The translations under genes were made by a program, and so were the position numbers. 64,000 nt of DNA from Azospirillum brasilense (GTDB lineage: Bacteria; Pseudomonadota; Alphaproteobacteria; Azospirillales; Azospirillaceae), in NCBI RefSeq assembly GCF_007827815.1, contig NZ_VITH01000014.1:62001-126000 (forward strand). The letters are read 5' to 3'. The notes beneath the pieces were generated by a model. That model had not been told where the DNA came from. It was given only the letters and a program-made list of their open reading frames with translations, and made no database searches. This document shows, one piece after another, positions 27,066-35,609 of this stretch. Each line of letters begins with the position of its first letter. Positions within the stretch are counted from its first letter, which is position 1.

Positions 27066-28205
27066 ATGCGCGACATTCTTCTGATGGGCGGCGGCAAGAT
27101 CGGCGAGACCATCGGCGACTTCCTGAAGGCCACGGGCGATTACCGGGTGACCGTCGCCGACCGTTCAGCCGACGCGCTGGAGCGGCTGCCCGCCCACCCG
27201 CGCATGGAGACGCGCGTGGTGGACGCCGCCGACCCGGCCGGTCTCGCCGAGGCAATGCACGGCAAGTTCGCGGTGCTGAGCGCGCTGCCCTACCACCTGA
27301 CCGTCGGCGTGGCGGAGGCGGCGCGGGACGCCGGCACCCACTACCTCGACCTGACCGAGGACGTGGCGAGCACGCGGCGCGTCAAGGAGCTGGCCGACGG
27401 CGCGCGCTCGGCCTTCATCCCGCAGTGCGGGCTGGCGCCGGGCTTCATCTCCATCGTCGCCAACGACGTGGCCTCGCGCTTCGACACGCTGGACACGGTG
27501 CGGATGCGCGTCGGCGCCCTGCCGAAATACCCGTCCAATGCCCTGAACTACAACCTGACCTGGAGCACCGAGGGCGTCATCAACGAGTATCTGGAGCCCT
27601 GCGAGGCCATCGTCGAAGGCCGCCTCGTCTCCGTCCCGCCGCTGGAGGAGCGCGAGGAGTTCTCCCTCGACGGGGTGCTGTACGAGGCGTTCAACACCTC
27701 GGGCGGGCTGGGCACGCTGTGCGAGACGCTGGCGGGCAAGGTGCGGACGCTCAACTACCGCTCCGTCCGCTATCCGGGGCACCGCGACCTGATGAAGGCG
27801 CTGCTGCACGACCTGCGGCTGGGCAGCCGGCGGGAGCTGCTGAAGGACATCCTGGAGCATTCGATCCCGGCCACGCTCCAGGACGTCGTGCTGATCTTCG
27901 TGACGGTGACCGGGACGAAGCGGGGGCGGCTGCTCCAGGAAACCTACGCCAACAAGATCTACGGGCGGGAGATCGGCGGCACCTTCTACAACGGCATCCA
28001 GATCACCACCGCGTCGGGCATGTGCGCCGTGCTCGACCTGCTGGCCGACGGCACGCTGCCGCAGCGGGGCTTCGTGAAGCAGGAGGAGGTGCGCTACGCC
28101 GACTTCATCGCCAACCGCTTCGGGCGCAACTACGCGATGACCGACGCGGCGCCCCAGCAGGGATCGCAGCAGGGCGTCCAGCCGGGGGCGGGGCGCGCCG
28201 CCTGA
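27066..28205 (+). CDS. Saccharopine dehydrogenase family protein, likely L-lysine 6-dehydrogenase-like
   Basis: 379 residues with an N-terminal Rossmann domain (ILLMGGGKIGETIGDFL) and the saccharopine-dehydrogenase C-terminal catalytic fold (GLAPGFISIVANDVA; GLGTLCETLAGKVRTLNY). Size and motifs fit the lysine 6-dehydrogenase/saccharopine reductase branch, which forms aminoadipate semialdehyde. The Lrp-type gene next door and an AmaB-type dehydrogenase 11 kb away support lysine degradation. The Gln/Gly-rich tail (residues 360-379) is not part of the fold. Other members of this family act on other amino acids, so the exact substrate is not certain. Confidence 0.75.
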   Translation: MRDILLMGGGKIGETIGDFLKATGDYRVTVADRSADALERLPAHPRMETRVVDAADPAGLAEAMHGKFAVLSALPYHLTVGVAEAARDAGTHYLDLTEDVASTRRVKELADGARSAFIPQCGLAPGFISIVANDVASRFDTLDTVRMRVGALPKYPSNALNYNLTWSTEGVINEYLEPCEAIVEGRLVSVPPLEEREEFSLDGVLYEAFNTSGGLGTLCETLAGKVRTLNYRSVRYPGHRDLMKALLHDLRLGSRRELLKDILEHSIPATLQDVVLIFVTVTGTKRGRLLQETYANKIYGREIGGTFYNGIQITTASGMCAVLDLLADGTLPQRGFVKQEEVRYADFIANRFGRNYAMTDAAPQQGSQQGVQPGAGRAA

Positions 28206-28235
28206 GCGGGCGCCCCGTTCCAACCGGGTCGTTCC

Positions 28236-29990
28236 TCAGATCACCTCGCGGGCGCGGCCCTTGAAGACGGTGGCGGCGATCTTCAGGGCGTCGGGGGTGC
28301 CGCGGGCCAGCGCCTCGGTGAAGTGCAGGGCTTGCTTGGCCTGCACCTTCGGCGGCATCGGCGGCTCGTTGGTGTCGACGAGGCAATCCACCACCACCGG
28401 TCCGGGATGGGCGAGTGCGGCGTCCAGCGTGGCGCCGCAATCCTTCGGGTCGGTGATGGTGAAGCCCCGGCCGCCGCAGGCCTCGGCCACCTTGGCGAAG
28501 TCGATGGGCTGGAGGTCGCAGACATACTCGGGATTGCCGAGCATGGCGATCTGCTCCCACTTGATCTGGCCGAGCGAGTTGTTGTTGTTGATGATGACCT
28601 TGATCGGCAGCTTGTACTTCACCGCCGTGGCGAAGTCAGCCATAAGCATGGAAAAGCCGCCGTCCCCGACATAGGCGATCACCTGCCGTTCGGGGTGGGC
28701 GAGCTGCGCCGCGATGGCGTAGGGGACACCCGGCGCCATGGTGGCGAGGTTGCCGGACAGGGAGTGCATCTGGCCGCGCCGCGCCGGAATCTGCCGCGCC
28801 CACCAAGTGGCGATGGTGCCGCTGTCGCAGGCGACGATGGCCGTGTCGGACAGGCGCTTGCCCAGCTCCCACGCGACGACCTGCGGCTTCATCGGCAGGT
28901 CGGGGCGGGTGCCGCGCTCCTCCATCAATTTCATCCACTCCGCCTTGCCCGCCTGCGCCGTCTTCAGGAAGGAGCGGTCCTCGTGCCGCCGCACCCGCTC
29001 GGTCAGGATGTCCAGGGCCAGCCCGCAATCGCCGACCAGCCCGGCCTCCACCGGATAGCGCAGGCCGATGCGCGCCGCGTCGATGTCGATCTGGATGGCG
29101 CGGGCCTGCCCCGGCTTCGGGTAATACTCGATGTAGGGGAAGGTCGAGCCGGCGATCAGCAGCGTGTCGCAGGTCTCGAGCGCCTCCTGCGAGGGGGCGG
29201 TGCCGAGCAGCCCGACCTGCCCCGTCGTGAAGGGGCTGTCGTCCGGCACCGCGGCCTTGCCCAGCAGCGCCTTGACGATCACTGCCCCGAGCTTGTCGGC
29301 CAGCCGTTCGAGCTGGTCGGTCGCCCTCAGCGCGCCCTGGCCGGCCAGGATCACGACACGCTTGCCGGCGTCGAGGACCTCCACGGCGCGGCGGGTCTGC
29401 GCCTCCGACGGGACGGGAAGCTGGGGGGCGAACAGGGCGGTGTTGTGGCCCTTCACGTTGCGCGGCGCCCGCATGTCGGCGCCGATGCCCTGCTCCTGCA
29501 AATCGACGGGGATGGTGATGTGCGACACGCCGCGGTGGGCGAGCGCGGTGCGGCAGGCGAGGTTGGCGATGTTGCGGACGTGCGCCGCCCCCATGATGCG
29601 CTGGTTGTAGAGCGCGACGTCCTGGAACACCTTGTCCAACTCCACGTCCTGCTGGGTGTAGGTGCCGACGAGGTCGTGGTACTGCAGCCCGGTGATCGCC
29701 AGCACCGGCTGGTGGTCGAGCTTGGCGTCGTAGAGGCCGTTCAGCAGATGCAGCCCGCCGGGGCCGGAGGTGGCGATGCACACGCCCAGCCGCCCGGTGA
29801 ACTTGGCGTAGCCGCAGGCGGCGAAGGCCGCCGCCTCCTCGTGGCGGACCTGGATGAAGCGGATCTCGTCCTGGCGGCGGCGCAATGCCTCGACGATGCC
29901 GTTGATGCCGTCGCCGGGCATGCCGAAGATCGTGTCCACACCCCAATCCACCAGAACATCCACCAGGATGTCGGAAGCCGTGCTCGCCAT
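28236..29990 (-). CDS. ThDP-dependent enzyme, pyruvate:quinone oxidoreductase (PoxB)-like
   Basis: 584 residues, close to E. coli PoxB (572). Three ThDP-enzyme domains: pyrimidine-binding with catalytic Glu in VRHEEAAAFAACGYAK, central FAD/nucleotide domain, and ThDP-pyrophosphate domain with GDGGFSMLM and the following Asn residues of IINNNNSLGQ. The likely reaction is oxidative decarboxylation of pyruvate to acetate with electrons to quinone. The start at 29990 follows GGAG; further upstream the frame is open without support. It is divergent from the SoxR-box operon, separated by about 235 bp. Confidence 0.82.
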   Translation of the reverse strand: MASTASDILVDVLVDWGVDTIFGMPGDGINGIVEALRRRQDEIRFIQVRHEEAAAFAACGYAKFTGRLGVCIATSGPGGLHLLNGLYDAKLDHQPVLAITGLQYHDLVGTYTQQDVELDKVFQDVALYNQRIMGAAHVRNIANLACRTALAHRGVSHITIPVDLQEQGIGADMRAPRNVKGHNTALFAPQLPVPSEAQTRRAVEVLDAGKRVVILAGQGALRATDQLERLADKLGAVIVKALLGKAAVPDDSPFTTGQVGLLGTAPSQEALETCDTLLIAGSTFPYIEYYPKPGQARAIQIDIDAARIGLRYPVEAGLVGDCGLALDILTERVRRHEDRSFLKTAQAGKAEWMKLMEERGTRPDLPMKPQVVAWELGKRLSDTAIVACDSGTIATWWARQIPARRGQMHSLSGNLATMAPGVPYAIAAQLAHPERQVIAYVGDGGFSMLMADFATAVKYKLPIKVIINNNNSLGQIKWEQIAMLGNPEYVCDLQPIDFAKVAEACGGRGFTITDPKDCGATLDAALAHPGPVVVDCLVDTNEPPMPPKVQAKQALHFTEALARGTPDALKIAATVFKGRAREVI

Positions 29991-30092
29991 GAGAGGAGTC
30001 TCCGTCGCAAACGGTCGTGATGAAGTCGCTCGATCCATCGGCAACCGAGCGGAGCCGGGACGGTTCCCCAAACGGCAGGACGTTCTTAGCCC

Positions 30093-30123
30093 TTGACCTC
30101 AAGTTAAGTTGAGGTTCTAGAGT
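30093..30123 (+). promoter_or_regulatory. SoxR-type promoter with 19-bp spacer and SoxR box
   Basis: A -35 TTGACC (30093-30098) and -10 TAGAGT (30118-30123) are separated by 19 bp, the overlong spacer used by MerR-family activators. The spacer region contains CCTCAAGTTAAGTTGAGG (30097-30114), one base from the canonical SoxR box CCTCAAGTTAACTTGAGG. It points at the reductase gene at 30225. No soxR gene is visible in this window. Confidence 0.85.
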
Positions 30124-30224
30124 GGCCATAATGTATCTGGCATGCCAGCGATACCCCGATCAGTCCGGGCGTCCGAAGGCAGGCCGGGGTGCAGGATGGA
30201 GCAACCACCCGGACGGGCGAAAGA

Positions 30225-31208
30225 ATGACGACAAGCGGTCAAAGGGAGAATGCGCAGCGGTCGCCGGCAACGACGCGGTCGATGCGCGTCCATCATATGG
30301 CGCGCGTCACACCGCAGGTGCTGCTGGTGGAGCTTCGCGACCCGGACGGCGAAGACCTGCCGCCCTACGAGCCGGGCGCGCACATCGACGTGCATCTGCC
30401 GGACGGGGCGGTGCGCTCCTACTCGCTGTGCGGCGACCCGGCGGACCGCTCAGCCTACTGGATCGCCGTGCTCAATCAGCCGGGCGGGCGGGGATCGCGC
30501 TTCATCCATGGGGAATTGCGGCTCGGCACCGCCGTCACCGTCGCTCCGCCGCGCAACAATTTCCGCTTCGACGCCGCCCCGCGCTATTTGTTCATCGCCG
30601 GGGGCATCGGCATCACGCCCCTGCTGCCGATGATCCGCGCGGCGTCGCACCGGGACGCCGACTGGGTCCTGCATTACTGCGTGCGCAGCGCGGCCGAGGC
30701 GCCGTTCCTCACAGAGCTTCGCGAACTGGGCAACGGCGACGTGGTGCTCCACGCCGCGGACGAAGGCCGACGGCTGGCCGTGGCCGATCTGCTCGCGGCG
30801 ACGCCCGACAACACCCTCGTCTACTGCTGCGGCCCGCAGCGCCTGATGGACGCGGTCGCGGACGCGGCGCGGCCGTCGCAGGACGTGCGCTTCGAGTGGT
30901 TCACGCCGCGCGCGGATGCCGGGCGTGACTCGGCCCCGGACGATCGCTTCGAGGTCGTCTGCGCCCGCTCCGGCGTGACCGTCGCGGTGAAGGAGGGGGT
31001 CAGCGTGCTGGACGCGCTCGACGCCGCGGGTGTTTCCGTCGCCTCGTCGTGCGAGCAGGGCATCTGCGGCACCTGCGAGACGGCGGTGCTGGAGGGGGAG
31101 CCCGACCATCGCGACAGCGTCCTGTCCGACGCCGAACGCGCCGCCGGAAAGACGATGATGATCTGCGTGTCGCGCGCACGCAGCGCACGCCTGGTTCTGG
31201 ACATTTGA
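30225..31208 (+). CDS. PDR/VanB-type flavin reductase with C-terminal [2Fe-2S] ferredoxin domain
   Basis: 327 residues. N-terminal flavin-binding barrel (DVHLPDGAVRSYSLCG), central NAD-binding domain (IAGGIGITPLLPMI; YCCGPQRLMDAV) and a C-terminal plant-type ferredoxin domain with CEQGICGTC and a fourth Cys near the end. Such phthalate-dioxygenase-reductase-type proteins pass NADH electrons to an oxygenase, but no oxygenase gene is adjacent. The promoter carries a SoxR box, so redox-active compounds probably induce it. ATG 30225 is the chosen start; GTG 30189 is possible, and neither has a strong ribosome site. The PAS-only gene follows after 28 bp. Confidence 0.85.
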   Translation: MTTSGQRENAQRSPATTRSMRVHHMARVTPQVLLVELRDPDGEDLPPYEPGAHIDVHLPDGAVRSYSLCGDPADRSAYWIAVLNQPGGRGSRFIHGELRLGTAVTVAPPRNNFRFDAAPRYLFIAGGIGITPLLPMIRAASHRDADWVLHYCVRSAAEAPFLTELRELGNGDVVLHAADEGRRLAVADLLAATPDNTLVYCCGPQRLMDAVADAARPSQDVRFEWFTPRADAGRDSAPDDRFEVVCARSGVTVAVKEGVSVLDALDAAGVSVASSCEQGICGTCETAVLEGEPDHRDSVLSDAERAAGKTMMICVSRARSARLVLDI

Positions 31209-31236
31209 CCGCAACACAGAAACGAGGGGGGAACCT

Positions 31237-31662
31237 ATGACCGAGAACGATCTGCAACAGTTGGGGCTGGCGCTGCTGAACAGCCCGGCCGAGGCCATCG
31301 CCTATTCCGACCGCGCGGGCATCATCCGTTTCTGGAACGCGGGGGCCGAGCGCGTGTTCGGCTTTACCGCCGACGAGGCGCTCGGCCAGTCGCTGGACAT
31401 CATCATTCCCGACCGCCAGCGCCAACGCCATTGGGACGGCTACGATCAGGTGATGAAGACGGGCGAGAGCCGTTACGGCAACGGCGATCTTCTGTCGGTG
31501 CCGGCGACGCGCAAGGACGGAACCCGCATCTCGGTGGAGTTCACCATCGTGCCGCTGAAGGACGCGGACGGCGCGATGCTGGGGATGGCGGCGGTCATGC
31601 GCGACGTCACCGCGCGGTTCGACGAACTGAAGGCCCTCCGTCGCCAAGCCGCCGGACGCTGA
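31237..31662 (+). CDS. PAS-domain-only sensory protein
   Basis: 141 residues, nearly all one PAS domain (IIRFWNAGAERVFGFTADEALG through AAVMRDVTARFDE). His65 (in RQRHWDGY) aligns with the heme-ligating His of FixL (H in RHDSY/HDGY), and the TGESRYG...RKDGTRISVEF segment has the FixL layout, so heme binding is possible, though the Arg-containing IIGIGREV segment of FixL is not conserved. With no output domain it must act through a partner, perhaps the reductase encoded 28 bp upstream in the same operon. Start ATG follows a GAGGGGGGAACC stretch. Confidence 0.8.
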   Translation: MTENDLQQLGLALLNSPAEAIAYSDRAGIIRFWNAGAERVFGFTADEALGQSLDIIIPDRQRQRHWDGYDQVMKTGESRYGNGDLLSVPATRKDGTRISVEFTIVPLKDADGAMLGMAAVMRDVTARFDELKALRRQAAGR

Positions 31663-31761
31663 GTCGCCCACGGGTGTCCGGGCTTTCGAAACCGGAACCC
31701 TCCCGGACCGGGTCCGTTGAGAAGGGCTGGACCTTCAAGACATCAGCGTAGGGAGTGCGTC

Positions 31762-32088
31762 ATGCGCAATCTGATGATCGCGGCGTCGGCCGCGATGCTT
31801 CTGACCGCCTGTTCGGGCATGGATGGCGGCACGAACAGCAGCGGGATGAACAGCGGCGGCTCCGGCAGCGGCCTGACGGGCGGCGGCACGTCCGGCAGCC
31901 AGGGCGTGGACGAGCCCAACGTCAACCCGAACGCCACCAGCTCCAGCTCCGGTCCCTATAACGGCGGTTCTTACGGCGGGTCGGGCGTGAGCGAGCCGCA
32001 AAGCCGCACGCGGTCGCCCAACGAGTCCGGCATGGACCAGGGCATGACGCGCCAATCGCTGCCGAACCGCTCCGGCACCGGGTGGTAA
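31762..32088 (+). CDS. Small Ser/Gly-rich lipoprotein
   Basis: 108 residues. Signal peptide with lipobox LLTAC (Cys at about residue 18), so the mature protein should be lipid-anchored. The rest is low-complexity Gly, Ser and Asn (GGSGSGLTGGGTSG), likely disordered. AGGGAG precedes the ATG. Family unknown; such proteins are frequently annotated as hypothetical lipoproteins. Confidence 0.75.
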   Translation: MRNLMIAASAAMLLTACSGMDGGTNSSGMNSGGSGSGLTGGGTSGSQGVDEPNVNPNATSSSSGPYNGGSYGGSGVSEPQSRTRSPNESGMDQGMTRQSLPNRSGTGW

Positions 32089-32151
32089 TCCGCAACGGAA
32101 CGGCTATCCTGCGGAATTCCGGACCCTGACGAATAGGGAGGGGCGGACCGG

Positions 32152-32173
32152 CCGCCGCGGGAACCCGCGGCGG
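32152..32173. repeat. Perfect GC-rich palindrome between the lipoprotein and DUF1328 genes
   Basis: CCGCCGCGGG-AA... with its full complement gives a 10-bp stem and almost no loop. There is no T-tract, so it is more likely an mRNA-stabilising or attenuating hairpin than a classical terminator. Confidence 0.5.
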
Positions 32174-32234
32174 TTCGCGAGGTTCCTACCCTGCCGGACG
32201 GACCGGCGGGTTTCGGGAAACGCAGGAGCGGTCC

Positions 32235-32408
32235 ATGCTGAAATGGGCGTTGATCTTTTTCGTGGTGTCTCTGGTCGCCGGTGCGCTCGGCTTCACCAAC
32301 GTGTCGTCGGCCACCGCGGGAGTCGCGAAGATCCTCTTCGGAATCGCGCTGATCATCTTCCTGGTCTTCCTGGTCCTCGCCCTGCTGGCCGGCGAGGTGA
32401 TCTTCTGA
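32235..32408 (+). CDS. DUF1328 (YtjA-type) small membrane protein
   Basis: 57 residues starting MLKWALIFFVVSLVAGALGF, with two hydrophobic helices typical of DUF1328 proteins (about 5-25 and 33-53). Function is unknown; relatives are found in general stress regulons of proteobacteria. CAGGAGCG precedes the ATG. It is convergent with the S41 protease gene (5-bp gap). Confidence 0.88.
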   Translation: MLKWALIFFVVSLVAGALGFTNVSSATAGVAKILFGIALIIFLVFLVLALLAGEVIF

Positions 32409-32412
32409 TCCG

Positions 32413-33654
32413 TCAGCGGAGCCCCGCTGACTGGGGATGAAGAGTGGACGGGGGACGAAGAATGGACAGCGCGCGGGCGAAGACCTGATCGTTGGCCGCG
32501 TTGGGAATCCCCCCGGATGCCGGGACGGACGACCCGTCCTCCGCGGCGGCCGGCTCGGCGATGGTCTCGTCGGGCTGGATGCCGATCTGGTGGATGGACT
32601 GGCCCGACGGCGTGTAATAGCGCGCCGTGGTCAGCTTCAGCGCCCCGCTGTCGAAGGGGATGACGCTCTGGATGATCCCCTTGCCGAAGGTCGTCGTGCC
32701 GATCACCGTCGCGCGCCGGTGGTCCTTCAGCGCCCCGGTCAGGATCTCGGCGGCGGAGGCGGAGCGCCCGTTGACCAGCACCACCAGCGGCAGGCCGTCC
32801 GTCTCGTCGCCCGGCGTGGCGATGTAGGTCTTGTCCGCCCCGCGCCCGGGGCCGCGGGCGGTCAGGATCGTTCCCTTGTCCAAAAAGGAGTCGGCGACGC
32901 GGACGCTCGCCTGCACCAGCCCGCCGGGGTTGTCGCGCAGGTCGATGATGAAACCGCCGATGTCCGGCCCGATCCGGTCGCGCAGCGAGCGGATGGCCGT
33001 GCTGACCCCGGTGGCGGTCTGGCGGTCGAAGCGGGCGATGCGGATGTAGCCCACCGTCCCGACGGCGCCCAGCCGGACCGAGGGGACGCGCAGCTTGGCG
33101 CGGACCACGCTGACCTCGAAGGGGTCCGGCGTCCCGGCGCGCAGGACGGTCAGCGACACCGCCGCCCCCTCCGGCCCGCTCAGCATCTGTTTGACGGTCG
33201 CCAGTTCCGCCCCGCCCACCGGCTGCTGGTCCACCGCCAGGATCAGGTCGCCGGAGCGCAGCCCGGCGGCCTCGGCGGGGGAGTCGGGCACCGTCTCGGC
33301 GATGCGGACGCGGGTGCCGTGGGCCTCGTAGCGGATGCCCAGCCCGGCGAAGGCGCCGTCGTTCGACGCCTGCAATTGCCGGTATTCGCCGTCGTCGAGA
33401 TAGGCGGAGTAGCGGTCCCGCCCGGCCATGGCCTTGATGGCGATGTCCACCAGCTCGTGGTCGGTCAGCGGCTCGACATACTGGCCGCGGATGGTCCGCA
33501 GCGCCCGGACGAAGCGGTCGACCTCCTCCGCCTCCGTGCTGTGGCCGTAGGGGGCGGGGTCGCCCGCGGCCTGCGCGGTCCGTCCGGTGGTCATGGCCCC
33601 CGGGATCGCGAGGAAGGCGCAAAGGGCGGCGGCGGTGACGAGGCGCAGCTTCAC
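32413..33654 (-). CDS. S41-family C-terminal processing peptidase (CtpA-like)
   Basis: 413 residues: signal peptide (1-29), N-terminal helical cap, PDZ domain (about 105-180; GLGIRYE...AGLRSGDLI) and S41 serine protease domain with catalytic Ser in NGRSASAAEIL and Lys in TFGKGIIQS, the Ser-Lys dyad of tail-specific proteases. It acts in the periplasm on protein C-termini. The GTG start at 33654 is inferred from the signal peptide. Shorter than most CtpA, with a short C-terminal tail. It is monocistronic. Confidence 0.9.
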   Translation of the reverse strand: MKLRLVTAAALCAFLAIPGAMTTGRTAQAAGDPAPYGHSTEAEEVDRFVRALRTIRGQYVEPLTDHELVDIAIKAMAGRDRYSAYLDDGEYRQLQASNDGAFAGLGIRYEAHGTRVRIAETVPDSPAEAAGLRSGDLILAVDQQPVGGAELATVKQMLSGPEGAAVSLTVLRAGTPDPFEVSVVRAKLRVPSVRLGAVGTVGYIRIARFDRQTATGVSTAIRSLRDRIGPDIGGFIIDLRDNPGGLVQASVRVADSFLDKGTILTARGPGRGADKTYIATPGDETDGLPLVVLVNGRSASAAEILTGALKDHRRATVIGTTTFGKGIIQSVIPFDSGALKLTTARYYTPSGQSIHQIGIQPDETIAEPAAAEDGSSVPASGGIPNAANDQVFARALSILRPPSTLHPQSAGLR

Positions 33655-33740
33655 GGCGGCAATCTCTCGGGATCGGAGCGGCGATGCTTCGAAATTAGCC
33701 GTGAATTGGTTTATGTACCGTTAACCATAACCGGAACGTG

Positions 33741-34673
33741 TTAGGCCTTGCCCGCGTCGATGGACCGCCGCCACCCCGGCTCGGACAGGCGCTCGACCAG
33801 GAAGTCGGCAAGCGCCCCGACCTTCGCCGGGCGCGTGCGGGCCGACGGGGTGACGAAGTAGAGCCCGCCTTTCGGCAGCGACCAGTCGGTCAGGATGGCG
33901 GTCAGCCGCCCGCGCGCCAGATGCTCCGCGGCCATGAATTCCGGCAGTTCGGCGATCGCCAGCCCCTCCAGGAGCATCGGCACCAGGGCGTCGGCGTTGG
34001 TGACGCGCAGCGGACCGGACGGCGTCACGCTCTCCTCCTCGCCGGCGCCGTTGGTGAAATGCCAGATGTCCTGGCGCCGCCGGTAGGCGTAGCCCAGGCA
34101 ATGGTGGTCCTTCAGGTCACGGGGATGCCGGGGCAGGCCATGGCGGGCGATGTAGCCGGGGGCGGCAAGGACGACGGGAGCGATGGCGCACAGCCGCCGG
34201 GCGATCAGCGAGCTGTCCGGCAGCACGGCGATCCGCAGCGCGGCGTCGAAGCCCTCCCCCACCAGATCGACGGTCGCGTCGCTCAGATGCAGGTCGATGG
34301 AAATCTCCGGATAGAGACGGAAGAAGTCCGGCAGCAGGGGCGCCACCCAGCGCAACCCGAACGACATCGGCACCGCCAGACGGATCAGGCCGCGCGGGCG
34401 GCTGGACAGTTCGCGCGCCGCGTTCTCGGCCGCTTCCGCCTCGTCATAGAGGCGCATCGCGCGCTCGGCCAGGGAATGGCCGAAATCGGTCAAGGCCAGC
34501 CGGCGGGAGCTGCGGTTGAACAGCCGCCCGCCCAACCGTTCCTCCAGCCGGCCGACCGCGCGCGACACCGTGGCGACCGACACGCCCATGGCGCGGGCCG
34601 CACCGGCGAAGGAACGCTCCTCCACCACCTTGGCGAACATCGCCAGCCCTTCGAAATCCGGCAGCTTCGACAT
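33741..34673 (-). CDS. LysR-family transcriptional regulator
   Basis: 310 residues. HTH in FAGAARAMGVSVATVSRAVGRLEERL, effector domain from about 90. The ATG at 34673 has AGGA seven bases upstream; a TTG at 34679 is less likely. It is divergent from an SDR gene with a 103-bp gap, the typical layout for a regulator of that gene. Confidence 0.9.
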   Translation of the reverse strand: MSKLPDFEGLAMFAKVVEERSFAGAARAMGVSVATVSRAVGRLEERLGGRLFNRSSRRLALTDFGHSLAERAMRLYDEAEAAENAARELSSRPRGLIRLAVPMSFGLRWVAPLLPDFFRLYPEISIDLHLSDATVDLVGEGFDAALRIAVLPDSSLIARRLCAIAPVVLAAPGYIARHGLPRHPRDLKDHHCLGYAYRRRQDIWHFTNGAGEEESVTPSGPLRVTNADALVPMLLEGLAIAELPEFMAAEHLARGRLTAILTDWSLPKGGLYFVTPSARTRPAKVGALADFLVERLSEPGWRRSIDAGKA

Positions 34674-34776
34674 CGCCAATCCTGCAACGATGGTTTTCAG
34701 TCGTTTCTATTTCGATGTGTGCCCGCCGTCGATAGCTTTGTCTTCAGCGAACAACCCAGTCCCAAGGAGACTTCCG

Positions 34777-35541
34777 ATGTCACGCAAGCTCGACGGCAAG
34801 ATCGCCCTCGTCACCGGCGCCACCAGCGGCATCGGCCTCGCCGCGGCCAAGCGCTTTGCCGCCGAAGGTGCGACCGTCTATCTCACCGGCCGCCGCCCGT
34901 CCGAACTGGAGGCCGCGGTCGCGGCGATCCGCGCCGCCGGCGGAACGGCGACGGGGGTGCAGGCTGACTCCTCCAATCTGGCCGATCTCGACCGGCTCTA
35001 TGCGCAGATCCAAAGCGAGGCGGGCCGTCTCGACGTGCTGTACGCCAACGCCGGCGGTGGCGGCATGCTGCCGCTGGGCGCCATCACCGAGGAGCAGTAC
35101 GAGGACACCTTCAACCGCAATGTGAAGGGCGTGCTGTTCACCGTGCAGAAGGCGCTGCCCCTGCTCGGCCGGGGCGCGTCGGTGATCCTCGCCGGGTCCA
35201 CCGCCGGCAGCATGGGCACGGCGGCCTTCAGCGTCTACAGCGCCAGCAAGGCGGCGGTGCGCAACTTCGCCCGCAGCTGGATCCTCGATCTGAAGGACCG
35301 CGGCATCCGCGTCAACACGCTCAGCCCCGGCCCGATCCGCACGCCGGGTCTGGTCGAGCTGGCCGGTCCGGACGCGGCGCAGCAGCAGGGCTTGGTGGAT
35401 TATCTGGCGGCGCAGGTGCCGCTGGGCCGCGTCGGCGATCCCGACGAAATCGCCAAGGCCGCCGTCTTCCTGGCGTCCGACGACAGCAGCTTCGTCAACG
35501 GCGTGGAACTGTTCGCCGATGGCGGCATGGCCCAGGTTTGA
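34777..35541 (+). CDS. SDR-family NAD(P)-dependent oxidoreductase
   Basis: 254 residues, classical short-chain dehydrogenase: cofactor motif TGATSGIG, NAG in YANAGGGG, catalytic Ser in LAGSTAG and YSASK. The Arg-containing TGRRP after strand 2 suggests NADP preference. Substrate unknown. AAGGAGA precedes the ATG. Likely controlled by the divergent LysR gene. Confidence 0.92.
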   Translation: MSRKLDGKIALVTGATSGIGLAAAKRFAAEGATVYLTGRRPSELEAAVAAIRAAGGTATGVQADSSNLADLDRLYAQIQSEAGRLDVLYANAGGGGMLPLGAITEEQYEDTFNRNVKGVLFTVQKALPLLGRGASVILAGSTAGSMGTAAFSVYSASKAAVRNFARSWILDLKDRGIRVNTLSPGPIRTPGLVELAGPDAAQQQGLVDYLAAQVPLGRVGDPDEIAKAAVFLASDDSSFVNGVELFADGGMAQV

Positions 35542-35567
35542 GTCGAGATCTGAGCCGGTATGTGAGC

Positions 35568-35588
35568 GGGGAGCGGTTGTCGCTCCCC
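35568..35588. terminator. Strong hairpin between convergent SDR and DUF47 genes
   Basis: GGGGAGCG pairs with CGCTCCCC around a 5-nt loop. No clear T-tract, so termination activity is only probable; the position between convergent genes favours it. Confidence 0.4.
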
Positions 35589-35609
35589 GTCCGTGAACGA
35601 GAACCGCCC

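Noticed and set aside
28636..30129. 497-codon minus-strand frame over the PoxB-like gene
   Set aside because: Runs in another frame of the same strand as the PoxB-like gene and shows no domain.
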